Below are positions 44,790 through 53,836 of a stretch of 64,000 nucleotides of DNA, piece by piece. Source of the stretch: Fimbriimonadaceae bacterium (GTDB lineage: Bacteria; Armatimonadota; Fimbriimonadia; Fimbriimonadales; Fimbriimonadaceae); assembly GCA_019454125.1 (NCBI GenBank), contig CP075365.1, forward strand, positions 552,218 to 616,217, written 5' to 3'. Every line of letters starts with the position of its first letter. Positions within the stretch are counted from its first letter, which is position 1. The translations under genes were made by a program, and so were the position numbers. Under the pieces are notes generated by a model. It was not told where the DNA came from. It saw only the letters and a list, made by a program, of their open reading frames with translations, and ran no database searches.

Positions 44790-46171
44790 GACAGCCAATC
44801 CTCCAAGTGCCCTGGCTGTGTTTCCAGGTCCTTTTGCCGCTTCCGTGAAGTCGGCTGCTCTTCGACCTGAGCTTGGTCCGGAGCCTCAACGGACTGGGTT
44901 TCTTCGACAATCTCGAAGAACGCAGGAGTCAGTTCAGCGAGTCGTGCCAAGAACTCGCGAGCGGATTGGCTGACGCTTCCAACATCGTCAATGAGTGGAG
45001 CATTGATTTCAATCTGGAAGGGAAACTCGCCACGACGCCAGAGCACCGCTTCGCCTACGGGAAGAGAGGCAAGATCAAATGCGCCTTTGATGCCGGCGAG
45101 ATCACGATTCAAAACCTCAGCGTCCTGGTAGCCCGTGCGGAACACGACCTTCACACCCACGTTCCCCAAGATCACCGAACGGAGCTTTGGCGTAAGCTGG
45201 GCCAAGGTCTGATGCGCCAACACGATCGAGAAACCGAATCTCCGACCCTCGGCAAGGATCGATTCGAAGTCTCGCATTGCGAAGTTCTCGAACTCGTCAA
45301 CGTACAGCCGAATCGGGTTTCGCTGGCTCTCCGCGACAGTTGCCTGAGAAAAGACTTCGCGGCAAATTGAACTGAGCATGATCGAGCCCGTCATCCATCC
45401 CGCTGAGTGAAGTTCGTCGACAGCGAGCGAGACCAGGGTCACGCTTCCTGCCGTTCCCAGGTGCTCGGCAAGATCAACGGGCGCAGGATGGCCGTACATC
45501 CGCCGAAGTCCAACCGTTGACAGAAGGGCGCTCACTTTGTTGAGCACCGGTGAGGCCAGTACAGACTGCTTGTCGGCAGAAAGCGAGTCGTATCGACTCC
45601 AGAAAGCGCGGAGAGGCTCAGAAGTCGCTCGTGCGATCAACTCTCGCCGAGCGGCACGATTGTGAAACAGCCCGTCAAGCTTTGTGATGGGGGATCCAGT
45701 TTCAGCGAGCAGGAGGGCGGCGTTTCGGAATGTCTCGGCGAGTTGTACACCCCAGGACTCGGACTCTGCAGCGACTGCGTCGATCAGCCCGAGCGCCCGG
45801 TAGTAAGGTTCGCCGTTGCCTGCGAGAGGATTGAATCCCAGCGGTTGATCCTTTTCACGAAGGTTAAAGAACCTCAAATCTTTAGGATCAACGCCAGCCC
45901 GCGCCGCCAACTCGACCGTCGCCAGGGCTAGGTCACCACGAGCGTCGAGCACTACAATTGATTGCCCCCGCATCAGGTCCCCAGCAATAAGGTGATGAAG
46001 CAGATTGGTCTTGCCGCTGCCGGTTGCACCGATGATAAGCCCATGCGTGGCGAGCACGTGAGGAGGGAGGGTAACGAAGGCTTCACCCAGTGATCGGCAA
46101 AGATCCGGCCAACCTTTGACGATGCCAATCCAGTGCGGAGGTATCGTGGGAGACGGAGCTCGACTAAGCAT
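44786..46171 (-). CDS. HerA/TraD-like ATPase (type IV coupling protein type)
   Basis: 461 aa from the ATG at 46171, preceded by GGAAGG; an upstream GTG is less likely. Walker A LIIGATGSGKTNLLHHL (48-55), SIVVLDARGDLA, Walker B IRLYVDEFENFA (~288) and the TraM-recognition-like LAEGRRFGFSIVLAHQTLAQLTPKLRSVILGNVGVKVVFRTG. No membrane helix, so it differs from classic VirD4. Such ATPases pair with replication-relaxation proteins and probably move or process element DNA. Start overlaps the zinc-ribbon gene stop by 8 bases. Confidence 0.85.
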   Translation of the reverse strand: MLSRAPSPTIPPHWIGIVKGWPDLCRSLGEAFVTLPPHVLATHGLIIGATGSGKTNLLHHLIAGDLMRGQSIVVLDARGDLALATVELAARAGVDPKDLRFFNLREKDQPLGFNPLAGNGEPYYRALGLIDAVAAESESWGVQLAETFRNAALLLAETGSPITKLDGLFHNRAARRELIARATSEPLRAFWSRYDSLSADKQSVLASPVLNKVSALLSTVGLRRMYGHPAPVDLAEHLGTAGSVTLVSLAVDELHSAGWMTGSIMLSSICREVFSQATVAESQRNPIRLYVDEFENFAMRDFESILAEGRRFGFSIVLAHQTLAQLTPKLRSVILGNVGVKVVFRTGYQDAEVLNRDLAGIKGAFDLASLPVGEAVLWRRGEFPFQIEINAPLIDDVGSVSQSAREFLARLAELTPAFFEIVEETQSVEAPDQAQVEEQPTSRKRQKDLETQPGHLEDWLS

Positions 46172-46370
46172 CGTTCCGCCTTCCACCCGTCACACTGATG
46201 TGGCGAGACTCGAAGAACCTAGCAACTGACTCTGGATCTGCTAGCCCGATGTAGTCGGAGGCGTCCACTAGGTCCAGGGCGTCATCGCACCATCGGCACT
46301 TGTTCTTATTGACAATTAGTAGACTTTCGTCTACCCTTCGGCAGCGGGGGCATTGCTCATTCATGCTCAT
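46164..46370 (-). CDS. Small zinc-ribbon protein
   Basis: 68 aa from the ATG at 46370 (MSMNEQCPRCRR). Two CxxC pairs (CPRC and CRWC, about 20 residues apart) form a zinc ribbon, followed by a helical tail (LADPESVARFFESRHI). It is the first gene of the leftward transfer unit (zinc ribbon, ATPase, replication-relaxation protein, unknown, excisionase), facing away from the XRE regulator across a palindromic operator. It may be a small DNA-binding or adaptor protein; function unknown. Confidence 0.65.
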   Translation of the reverse strand: MSMNEQCPRCRRVDESLLIVNKNKCRWCDDALDLVDASDYIGLADPESVARFFESRHISVTGGRRNDA

Positions 46371-46462
46371 GCTCTCGTCCCGCCGGGTCAACCCAGATCG
46401 CCAAATATGGGGGCCCGGCTCTTCTTGTATTGATGGGCTCCGAGGAGCCACGCATCAGTATG

Positions 46463-46511
46463 ACGCATAAGTTGCGGAAAATGTTTCCGCAACTTGCAGA
46501 AACAGATGCGT
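46463..46511. promoter_or_regulatory. Nested palindromic operator between the transfer unit and the XRE regulator
   Basis: AAGTTGCGGAAA (46469-46480) and TTTCCGCAACTT (46484-46495) are perfect inverted 12-base arms around ATG. An outer pair ACGCAT (46463-46468)/ATGCGT (46506-46511) encloses them. It lies midway in the divergent intergenic region, 32 bases before the regulator ATG. This is the typical position for a phage-type repressor controlling both directions; the cognate repressor is probably the XRE gene next to it. Confidence 0.75.
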
Positions 46512-46542
46512 AAACTTCGCCTCTGACTGGGTAGAATTGGCC

Positions 46543-48000
46543 ATGGAGTCCAAACTTGAGTTCGGAAAGCTGGTCCGAGACGCTAGGAGGGCGCGTCGAT
46601 GGACCCTCGCCAAGTTGGCGGAAGCGACCGGGTTCTCACGGGGGACATTTTCGAAACTTGAGAACGGCGTCTATGACCGTCCGCCAAGCGATCGGCTGAT
46701 TGATGCGGTTTCCGCAGCGCTTGGAATAGACCGTGCCCTGCTGGCTGAAGCTCGAAATGCCTACACCCCACCCGCCATAGGTAACCGTGAATCCGTTTCG
46801 TCAGCCACGGCGGAACGCGACAGGGCGGTGGAAGCTTTCTATGTCGCTGGAAGTTCGTCGGCACTCTCTCTTCTCTCTGATCCACCGCTCGACCGCGCAC
46901 TAGAAGAAGCGGTCCGAGAGTTGGTACGAGCGGCACGGCGAGGTCTTGACGCCCACCAGCCTTCGGCTGCAAATACGCTTCTCGAACTTGCAAGAGGAAT
47001 GGCCCATTCAAAGATGGGGGACGGGCTAGACGTCACAAACCTCGAGATCGCGATTCTAACTTCGCTGGCGAGGTCACGGCTCCGGGCGCGTCAAGGCCGG
47101 CTTGAACGCCGAGGGAACCGAGCAGACGCTGAACTCTTTGAAGATGTCACCGAAATCGGACAATTTATTGCGAATACGCCAGAAAATGGGCACGAGACGA
47201 GATACGTTTGGTTCTTGACCCTAAAGGAACTGGCATCATTTGCGGCACGCTTGGTCCGCAAAACAACCTCTAGGCCGTCGCTAGAACTTATACTCTCGTG
47301 GCCACAGGTTAACGAAGACCTGCTCGCTAAGGCTACTTCTCAGCGCTTCGTCGTGAAACCAACTTCAAAGACGGCTCATGCAAATGCTGCTCAACAGGAT
47401 GTCAGTTTGGATGAGTCGCTGATGGAGCGCCGTATTATTGCGGAGTCAGAAGTGGCTCTTTCGCTCTTTCACGCTGCGATAGAACTTGAACCAATAGCCG
47501 TAGATACGAGCGACACAGTGCGGAGTATTCTTAAACAGGCTCACTGGAGAATCGAACGAGCGATCGTGATGCGTGACATGGTTCGACTCCAGACGCTCCT
47601 CGTAACGGAGGGATACTCAATACATCCGGACACGAAGGTGTCAAGCAGCTGGTGCGAAGACGCGATGCGTCAGGAAATCCTGGAAGTTCGGCAACGAGCT
47701 CGCAGACTTACTTCCGAGGAACACATTGGAGAGGCAAGGAGTTTTCTTGCGTACGCACATCTCGAGCTTGGATTTCTGCTCCGCACTCGCGGATCGGAGG
47801 TTCAAGACCTCTTAGCAGCATTCTGGAACTTTACGTTGGCATCGGCTCTGGACCGACTCTTCGAGGAATACGCGCACGTCCAGCTAAAAGAGATTTGGTC
47901 AGCTCTCAATGGCAACAATACCGAATATGTTCGGTTGGAGAGACAGGTTGAGCGCAAGTTGAGTGCAAGTAACATCGCTGCGTTTGACTACGATTTCTGA
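46543..48000 (+). CDS. XRE-family regulator with large C-terminal helical domain
   Basis: 485 aa from the ATG at 46543. Residues ~5-65 are an HTH_3 domain (FGKLVRDARRARRWTLAKLAEATGFSRGTFSKLENGVYDRPPSDRLIDAVSAALGI). The ~420-residue remainder is mostly helical, without zinc or kinase motifs, and could hold TPR-like sensor repeats. Base composition is lower in GC than elsewhere in the window, a sign of separate origin. Likely repressor or peptide-responsive switch of the element, acting on the palindrome just upstream. The sensor domain is not identified. Confidence 0.8.
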   Translation: MESKLEFGKLVRDARRARRWTLAKLAEATGFSRGTFSKLENGVYDRPPSDRLIDAVSAALGIDRALLAEARNAYTPPAIGNRESVSSATAERDRAVEAFYVAGSSSALSLLSDPPLDRALEEAVRELVRAARRGLDAHQPSAANTLLELARGMAHSKMGDGLDVTNLEIAILTSLARSRLRARQGRLERRGNRADAELFEDVTEIGQFIANTPENGHETRYVWFLTLKELASFAARLVRKTTSRPSLELILSWPQVNEDLLAKATSQRFVVKPTSKTAHANAAQQDVSLDESLMERRIIAESEVALSLFHAAIELEPIAVDTSDTVRSILKQAHWRIERAIVMRDMVRLQTLLVTEGYSIHPDTKVSSSWCEDAMRQEILEVRQRARRLTSEEHIGEARSFLAYAHLELGFLLRTRGSEVQDLLAAFWNFTLASALDRLFEEYAHVQLKEIWSALNGNNTEYVRLERQVERKLSASNIAAFDYDF

Positions 48001-48135
48001 TTCGAAACGATCTTGCAGTGCCTCGCAATCACAAGACACGGATACACACGCCGAGGCACCGCGAGGATCGCGCTGAGCGCGAAGAGAAGTTTGCCTTACT
48101 CCGGTCGGTCCGGTGCTACACTCCCAGAGGTGCCT

Positions 48136-48591
48136 TTACGACCCCCAAACGATTCCCTTAGCGAACAAGAGCGCGGGAATCATCGCAAGGACTCCAGCTG
48201 CCCTGACCAGTATAACGATGGACTCTCCGCCGTCATCGGCGTTCGTAACCAGAGCAGATGTGCCGAACCAGCAGATCGCGGCAGCCCAAACAAAGAGCGG
48301 AATACCAATGCCGCAACCAAGCTTGAAGCCCACCGAGTGTGTTTCAGAGAAGATCCGGTGCAAAGCAACCAAGCAAAGGGAAAGGTACGTGACCGAAGCA
48401 GAGAGATTCACGCAGAAGAGGAGTCTCTCTCTCATCACTTGACGCGACTGGGAACGTAGCATGGCGGCCACATCAGGCTCTGCTTCGTTCTCGGAGCGTG
48501 TTTCGATAACGACTCGCTGACCCGACGGCAGATCAAACTGGCCGACCTCATCCCAGTCGTTTTCGCCACTATGGCCAGGGTGTTCAGCCAT
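48136..48591 (-). CDS. Uncharacterised membrane protein
   Basis: 151 aa from the ATG at 48591. An acidic soluble N-terminus (~60 residues) is followed by three hydrophobic segments: LLFCVNLSASVTYLSLCLVALHRI, LGCGIGIPLFVWAAAICWFG and IVILVRAAGVLAMIPALLFAKG. No family is recognised. It lies alone on the minus strand among cargo genes of the element; both neighbours point the other way. A frame on the opposite strand is less protein-like. Confidence 0.5.
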   Translation of the reverse strand: MAEHPGHSGENDWDEVGQFDLPSGQRVVIETRSENEAEPDVAAMLRSQSRQVMRERLLFCVNLSASVTYLSLCLVALHRIFSETHSVGFKLGCGIGIPLFVWAAAICWFGTSALVTNADDGGESIVILVRAAGVLAMIPALLFAKGIVWGS

Positions 48592-48752
48592 CACGATTAA
48601 CCTTACCTAAGGGCAGCCGGAGCCCTCGCTGATCGTTCGACGCCAGGTGCCGCAATTTGACCCTCGGGCGTAAATTGCGATGATTCCCTCAAGTTCGTTT
48701 CGCCCTGTCCGGGGGCTGGGGCAAGTCTCGAGCCCCCGTACGAGGTGAAAAC

Positions 48753-49016
48753 TTGCACATTGAACTAGGAGCGCTCTTGATCACGCCGAGGGCGCAAGCG
48801 ATGATCGACCCGGCAGATGTGTTCGAGGCGATCCAGAGGCACTCGATGGGCGACTGGGGCGACCTTTGTGAGGAGGATCGTCAGGAGAACGAGGTTTCGA
48901 TTCAGAACGGCTTCCGGGTTCTGTCCGCATACAGCGACCGACGAGGAGCGAAGTTCTGGATCATCACCGAAGCCGACCGATCCTCGACGACCGTTCTCTT
49001 GCCCGACGACTACTGA
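48753..49016 (+). CDS. Plasmid-related conserved small protein
   Basis: 87 aa from a TTG start with AGGTG 6 bases upstream. The sequence LGALLITPRAQAMIDPADVFEAIQRHSMGDWGDLCEEDRQENEVSIQNGFRVLSAYSDRRGAKFWIITEADRSSTTVLLPDDY matches a widespread small family on plasmids and islands. Its hallmarks are GDWG-LCEEDR-EN, RxLSAY and WIITEADRxxTTxLLPxxY. It is sometimes annotated as 'plasmid related protein'. Function is unknown. A strong terminator follows directly. Confidence 0.8.
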   Translation: MHIELGALLITPRAQAMIDPADVFEAIQRHSMGDWGDLCEEDRQENEVSIQNGFRVLSAYSDRRGAKFWIITEADRSSTTVLLPDDY

Positions 49017-49041
49017 GCAGGCCCCGCCTGCTCCTTTTTTT
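49015..49041 (+). terminator. Factor-independent terminator after the plasmid-related gene
   Basis: GAGCAGGC (49015-49022), loop CCC, GCCTGCTC (49026-49033) and a run of T's to 49041. The stem begins inside the stop codon of the upstream gene. Confidence 0.85.
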
Positions 49042-49317
49042 GATGCGAGATACTCCAAGGTGCGGCCAATCCCTCGGTCAACGACCCGGCCAACGGGGCG
49101 GCCAGGGCTGACCGGGTTTTTTGAACCTGGTTGAACTGCCTCAAAACTCAACTCTCATTCTCCGAGTTCTGTTACTCACTCCTCCTTCCTCATTCCCATT
49201 GCGTCAGTCGTCTTTCGTTCCATTCCCTCGGATCATTCGCCCTGGGGCGGGGCCAACTTTGACCATGAGAGACATATTAGAACGAGATTGGAAGACTAGA
49301 TCGATCTGAAGGCAGCA
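49042..49317. other. Non-coding stretch with a second terminator-like hairpin
   Basis: About 275 bases with no convincing gene. At 49084-49089 ACCCGG and 49112-49117 CCGGGT form a stem with an inner GGCC/GGCC pair, followed by six T's, a likely back-up terminator in the rightward direction. The rest is AT-richer and shows no RNA gene, repeat or promoter that I can support. Confidence 0.5.
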
Positions 49318-49878
49318 TTATCTCGGAGGGAGAGGTTGTCTCCCAAGATCAATGATGAAGCCTTGAAGGAATGCAGTCGCTAACATGCTTAGAATGAAGC
49401 CAGCCATGTTCAACCGGTAGATTCGTTGATCCTCAGCCGAGTCTGAGTCGCACTTTTGGATCACGTTGTATATTCGGATAAGCCAGAGAGCGCACGCCGA
49501 CCACAGAACGAAGTAACTCAGCGCGTTTGCGAGCGGATGGCGGAAGGCAGGCGCGATCCACCAACCGAAGATGAAGAACAGAATCTGACCAACAGCGTAA
49601 ACCTTGAACGAGGTCAGCCCTGATCCAAACGTGATCCGCCGCCAGACAACAACGAACCCGGTCGAAGCAACCACTCGCGACTCGCTCTTGAGCTCTTCGG
49701 TGACCGTCTCGATTTCGACTACCCAATTGCCTCGGGAAGCACTGCGTCGGGTGCCGTGAGCTTGACCAGGCTCGTTCGAACCGTGGCTTGTCTTGCTGTC
49801 GTCTGGGCCACCCATCTCGTGATGACGATACCCGTGGACTTGCCTTAGCGTTAGATTCCGCCCAGCGCGAAGAGCCAT
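49318..49878 (-). CDS. Uncharacterised membrane protein with soluble N-terminus
   Basis: 186 aa. About 70 residues of polar sequence are followed by hydrophobic segments FKVYAVGQILFFIFGWWI, LANALSYFVLWSACALWLI and LNMAGFILSMLATAFLQGFI. No family is recognised. It is divergent from the trypsin-like protease gene with 38 bases between starts, so the two may share control. The long N-terminus could be over-extended; a start near residue 22 is possible. Confidence 0.5.
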   Translation of the reverse strand: MALRAGRNLTLRQVHGYRHHEMGGPDDSKTSHGSNEPGQAHGTRRSASRGNWVVEIETVTEELKSESRVVASTGFVVVWRRITFGSGLTSFKVYAVGQILFFIFGWWIAPAFRHPLANALSYFVLWSACALWLIRIYNVIQKCDSDSAEDQRIYRLNMAGFILSMLATAFLQGFIIDLGRQPLPPR

Positions 49879-49916
49879 GACTTGCTCTTCGCGGGAGTTT
49901 CGCTACGCTCGAAGAG

Positions 49917-51179
49917 ATGAGAATTGTGCCGACTGGCTCCGAGTTTCGACGAACTGCTTGGCGAGCAATTGGCGGGCTTGTCGCCTTAGTCGCTGTCTTC
50001 GTGATAGGGCTGACCAGCACGGTTTTGTCCTGGGTGATCTTCGCGGCTTGTTTGCTGGCACTTGCATGGCACTTCAGAAGCAACGCAGTTCTAGTACGCG
50101 TTGTCCGCTTCGGCTATCTTCGCTCGTACCAGTGGGTTCGCTCCCACATGGTCATTCTCTGTGCGGTTTCGCTCGTCCTCTCGTCCGCAGCTCTGCTTCT
50201 CGAAGTCGAATCGCGTTGGAGGGCTGCGACTCGCCAACCTGAGCGCACGTGTGGCATGGAGGATATTGAATCAGCATCTGCATCAGTTGTCCTGATTCAG
50301 GGCAAGGAAGTCGACGGGACCGGCTTCTGGGTGACTCCGACAACCGTCATGACCAACAACCACGTTGTGGACCACAATCCGGAGCTTGTCGTGAACAAGC
50401 GGTTCCCGGCGACGGTGCTGGCAACCGATTCGCTCCGCGACATCGCCCTTCTCTCGGTGACCTTTGTGGATCCCGAGCCAATCCCCGTTCGGGTCTCCGA
50501 TCAACCGCCACGCCTGGCCGACGACGTCTATGTGATCGGCCATCCGATCGGCAGGAACCTCACGGTCTCCAAGGGGATCGTTTCTGCTTTGACCAGCGAC
50601 GACTACGATGACCGGCAATACATTCAGACCGATGCGGCCATCTCGCCTGGTAGCTCGGGCGGCCCGGTCGTGGACAAGTGCGGGCGAGTGGTCGGCATGG
50701 CCACTCAGACTCTGAGAGGGGCTGAGAACGTCGGCTATGCGATCACATGGTCGCAACTCTCACTGCGCATGGATCAGATGCTCAAGGCCATCGAATCTTC
50801 AACCCGAGAGGAACGCGAGCTGACCTATCCGTCCGAGCAGACGGAGGTGGTCGCGAAGTACTACTCGACGCTCGGCGCCGGAGACCTGCAAGCCGCGTAT
50901 GACTTTTATTCCACGGCACGAAAAGCCAGACTCCCATATGACAGCTGGGCCAAGGGGCTTGGCAAGACGGTCTTCATCCGGCTTGTGGACGTTCGACCCG
51001 GCGAACGGACGAACTTGGTGAAGGTTCACTTCTACTCGACGGAAGAGGTCGAGGCGGGCACCTGGGAATGGCGGACTGGTGAGTTTGAAGGCACGTGGAC
51101 GCTGACCCGAGAAGGCGGCCTCTGGAAGATGAATGAGTCGAACATCAAAGACATCACCAAGCCAGCAGACTCACAGTAA
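49917..51179 (+). CDS. Membrane-anchored trypsin-like serine protease with NTF2-like C-terminal domain
   Basis: 420 aa. Hydrophobic segments lie at ~18-50 and ~78-95. The protease domain (residues ~115-290) has the trypsin/DegP triad: His149 in TNNHVV, Asp175 in LRDIALL and Ser247 in SPGSSGGPVV. No PDZ domain follows; the last ~120 residues form an NTF2/DUF4440-like domain (VVAKYYSTLGAGDLQAAYDFYSTARKARLPYDSW). It resembles Trypsin_2 proteins of bacterial stress and defence loci. Substrate unknown. In an accessory element it may be a quality-control or defence protease; that is inference. Confidence 0.85.
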   Translation: MRIVPTGSEFRRTAWRAIGGLVALVAVFVIGLTSTVLSWVIFAACLLALAWHFRSNAVLVRVVRFGYLRSYQWVRSHMVILCAVSLVLSSAALLLEVESRWRAATRQPERTCGMEDIESASASVVLIQGKEVDGTGFWVTPTTVMTNNHVVDHNPELVVNKRFPATVLATDSLRDIALLSVTFVDPEPIPVRVSDQPPRLADDVYVIGHPIGRNLTVSKGIVSALTSDDYDDRQYIQTDAAISPGSSGGPVVDKCGRVVGMATQTLRGAENVGYAITWSQLSLRMDQMLKAIESSTREERELTYPSEQTEVVAKYYSTLGAGDLQAAYDFYSTARKARLPYDSWAKGLGKTVFIRLVDVRPGERTNLVKVHFYSTEEVEAGTWEWRTGEFEGTWTLTREGGLWKMNESNIKDITKPADSQ

Positions 51180-51279
51180 GGACGAACCGTTCGGTCGGAC
51201 GAACGAGAGTTGCTTGATGGCATCGCTTGGATGAACGTGGAGGCAGCGGACTCAACCCGCAATTCCACGGAGATTCCAG

Positions 51280-52206
51280 ATGTCACAGCACTTTTCTAAA
51301 TCACGGTCGCGCGTAACTTCCAACCGGGAACTCGCGCAACCAACTACTTCGGCCTATCAGACGATCACGGCACAGATCGTCGAAGCCCTGAAACGAGGCG
51401 TCGTGCCTTGGCGAAAGCCTTGGCGGGGACGCGATCAGCTGCCGTGCAACGCCGTCAGCAAACGGCCGTACCACGGCGTCAACCTGCTTCTACTCTCCCT
51501 TGCGCCGTTCAGGGATCATCGCTGGATGACCTTGCGCCAGGCGAACGAGCTTGGCGGTCGAATCCGGCGCGGTGAAAGGTCTTCCATCGCCGTCTTCTGG
51601 AAGCACTTGGACGTAACCGACGAGGAAGACGCCCAAGACGGTCGTCGGCGCTGCATCCCGCTCTTGCGTTACTACCACGTGTTCAACGCAGAGCAATGCG
51701 AAGGGCTTAACCTCCCCGTTCTCATGGACGACTGGAACGAGGAGTTAACGGCCAGGATCGAGAAGGCGGAAGAGGTCGTCATGTCAATGCCAAATCCTCC
51801 AAAGATTGTGGAGGGCGGCAATGTCGCATGCTACCAGCCGCCCGAGGACTTGGTCCGCATTCCCAAGATTCGAGACTTCGAGTCGGCGGAAGCCTACTAC
51901 GCGACCCTCTTTCACGAACTCGGGCACTCCACCGGGCATCTGAACCGGCTCAACCGGCCCGGAGTGACCGGTGCGATCCACTTCGGATCGTGCGACTATA
52001 GTCGGGAGGAGTTGGTAGCCGAGCTGACCTCGGCTTTCTGTTGCGCCGAAGTGGGGATCGACAACTCGATCCTCGACAACGCGGCCAGCTACATCCACGG
52101 ATGGTTAGAAGCTTTGCAAGGTGATCCAAAGGCCGTCGTCGCAGCAGCCGGGCAAGCCCAACGCGCGACCGACTACATCCTCAACGTTCCTCCGAGATCG
52201 GAGTGA
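51280..52206 (+). CDS. ardC: ArdC-like antirestriction protein (N-terminal ssDNA-binding plus zincin)
   Basis: 308 aa. N-terminal ArdC domain: SAYQTITAQIVEALKRGVVPWRKPWRGRDQLPCNAVSKRPYHGVNLLLLSL, the classic opening, and YYHVFNAEQCEGL. The C-terminal metallopeptidase-like domain has the zinc motif FHELGHSTGH (His212, Glu213, His216). EELVAELTSAFCCAEVGI carries the third ligand Glu. ArdC proteins bind single-stranded DNA and protect an incoming element from restriction. Its presence supports conjugative or natural-transfer history of this element. Confidence 0.88.
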   Translation: MSQHFSKSRSRVTSNRELAQPTTSAYQTITAQIVEALKRGVVPWRKPWRGRDQLPCNAVSKRPYHGVNLLLLSLAPFRDHRWMTLRQANELGGRIRRGERSSIAVFWKHLDVTDEEDAQDGRRRCIPLLRYYHVFNAEQCEGLNLPVLMDDWNEELTARIEKAEEVVMSMPNPPKIVEGGNVACYQPPEDLVRIPKIRDFESAEAYYATLFHELGHSTGHLNRLNRPGVTGAIHFGSCDYSREELVAELTSAFCCAEVGIDNSILDNAASYIHGWLEALQGDPKAVVAAAGQAQRATDYILNVPPRSE

Positions 52207-52218
52207 ACATCCAAACAA

Positions 52219-52239
52219 GCTCCATCGCTTAGATGGAGC
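52219..52239. terminator. Hairpin between convergent ardC and serine recombinase genes
   Basis: GCTCCATC (52219-52226) and GATGGAGC (52232-52239) with a 5-base loop, 10 bases after the ardC stop and before the convergent recombinase stop. No long T-run follows, so it may be a weak bidirectional terminator. Confidence 0.5.
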
Positions 52240-52246
52240 CGTCTGT

Positions 52247-53836
52247 TCATATTGAGTCTTTCATGTAGCCAAACTCGCGATGCAGCCTTTTCATCAGTTC
52301 GATCTGCGCCGAGAGTGAACGTGACTCGTGCGCAGAGTCTGTAACGTCGCGGTGTGCACTCTCTTCGCTCAGGTCCACCAAACGGAAACTGCCTGCAAAA
52401 GAAACGTCCCTCAGACCTGTTAATGCAGGTCCTTTTGCGGTTCGCGCATTGCCTTTGAAGCTCAGTGTCGCGCCAGCCGGGAAAAGCACTCGCTGTATAT
52501 GTTGTTTGACTTCGAACGATGCACAAAGCCAAATCTCATCAACCTTGTTGAGGAACATACGAGAGAACTCCACGACCTTTTCGATAGCCGGTTCGGCACT
52601 CGACGCATTAGGTTCTGCGAGTTTGGCGCGAAGCTCACGCATGGCTGATTCGAACTCCCTGAGTTGCTGTGCTGCCATCTCATCCGGTATCACTCCCTCA
52701 ACCGTTTTGAGGATGAGGGCCTTCTGCAATCTGCCCAGGCGGTCCAACTCTTGCTCAAATCGTTTTCGTTGCTCAACCAGCAGTGCGCGATCCGCGTCTG
52801 CTTGCCTATAGAGAGATGCAACAGCCGCTTCGTCGAGAGGCAACTCGGCGCGGATCGCTGAAAGGAAGCGGGCAAACGCGATCTCGACCGCTTCCCGTCG
52901 CAAGTTTGTCTGAGAACAGCGCCGACACCTGTAGTAGGCGTATTTTGCGGATCGTCCGTGGGACCAGCCGGCGGTGAGCGCCTTGCCACATAGGCATCGA
53001 ACCGTTCCCCGGAGAGGAAAGTGTGGGTTCTCTCGGCGTATCGTCTCCGGCATTTGGACGCGCCGCAGGCCGTTTTGAGCCGCATAGAACAGGGACTCCG
53101 AAATGATGGGAATCATCGGCGGCTCTCCTCGAACTTCCATGCCGAATGCCTCGATGATGCCTATATATGCCTTGTTGCGTATCATCCGGTAAAGGGATGT
53201 CGTCCCTATGGACACGCCTTGGGTACGGGTCCACTCACCGATCTCGGCTACAGTCCAAGTTCCCCTCGCAAAGCGCTCAAAGATTGCCGTAACAAGTGGG
53301 ACATTCTCCGGGTCGGGCTCCATCGTTGCCTTGCCCTGCGACCGTATGTTGCGAAATCCGAACGGGGCTTTAAAGACCCATCTGCCTTGTGTTACCGCCT
53401 CCTTCATTCCGTTGTAGGTTCGCTCTGAACGGACATCGTTGTCGAACTGGGCCGTAGCCGCCAACATGCTTTCAAGGAACCGACCAGCAGGCGAATCGTC
53501 GAACCTCTCATCAATGGACTCAATGCGAACGCCGCACTCCCTCAAGGTGCGTTTGAGGTGGTGATAGTCCTCCGTGTACCGTGCAAACCGGTCGATTTTC
53601 GGAAAGATGAGAGCATCGATCCTGCCTTTCTCGCGCTGGCAAAACGCCAACATCTCCTGAAGTACAGGACGATGCTCGGTCTTGGCCGATTCCCCTTCTT
53701 CGACAAAGAGCCTGGCGAGGTCGTATCCCTTGGCCGTGACATACTCAATCACACGCCTTCTTTGTGTGATCAGCGAAGTTCCGTCAATTGCTTGTCGGTC
53801 TGTTGAGACCCGGATGTAGGCTATAACCCGTACCAT
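52247..53836 (-). CDS. Large serine recombinase
   Basis: 529 aa from the ATG at 53836 (MVRVIAYIRVSTDRQ), the normal resolvase start; an earlier ATG adds four residues. The catalytic Ser is in RVSTD, followed by FPKIDRFAR and the conserved Arg residues of the resolvase fold. A Recombinase domain (APFGFRN...) and a zinc ribbon (CLCGK...YYRCRRC) are followed by a coiled coil (~370-420). Such enzymes integrate phages and elements at specific sites. It is a second, unrelated recombinase in the same island, so part of 52-64 kb could be a nested element. Its own attachment sites are not identified. Confidence 0.93.
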   Translation of the reverse strand: MVRVIAYIRVSTDRQAIDGTSLITQRRRVIEYVTAKGYDLARLFVEEGESAKTEHRPVLQEMLAFCQREKGRIDALIFPKIDRFARYTEDYHHLKRTLRECGVRIESIDERFDDSPAGRFLESMLAATAQFDNDVRSERTYNGMKEAVTQGRWVFKAPFGFRNIRSQGKATMEPDPENVPLVTAIFERFARGTWTVAEIGEWTRTQGVSIGTTSLYRMIRNKAYIGIIEAFGMEVRGEPPMIPIISESLFYAAQNGLRRVQMPETIRRENPHFPLRGTVRCLCGKALTAGWSHGRSAKYAYYRCRRCSQTNLRREAVEIAFARFLSAIRAELPLDEAAVASLYRQADADRALLVEQRKRFEQELDRLGRLQKALILKTVEGVIPDEMAAQQLREFESAMRELRAKLAEPNASSAEPAIEKVVEFSRMFLNKVDEIWLCASFEVKQHIQRVLFPAGATLSFKGNARTAKGPALTGLRDVSFAGSFRLVDLSEESAHRDVTDSAHESRSLSAQIELMKRLHREFGYMKDSI

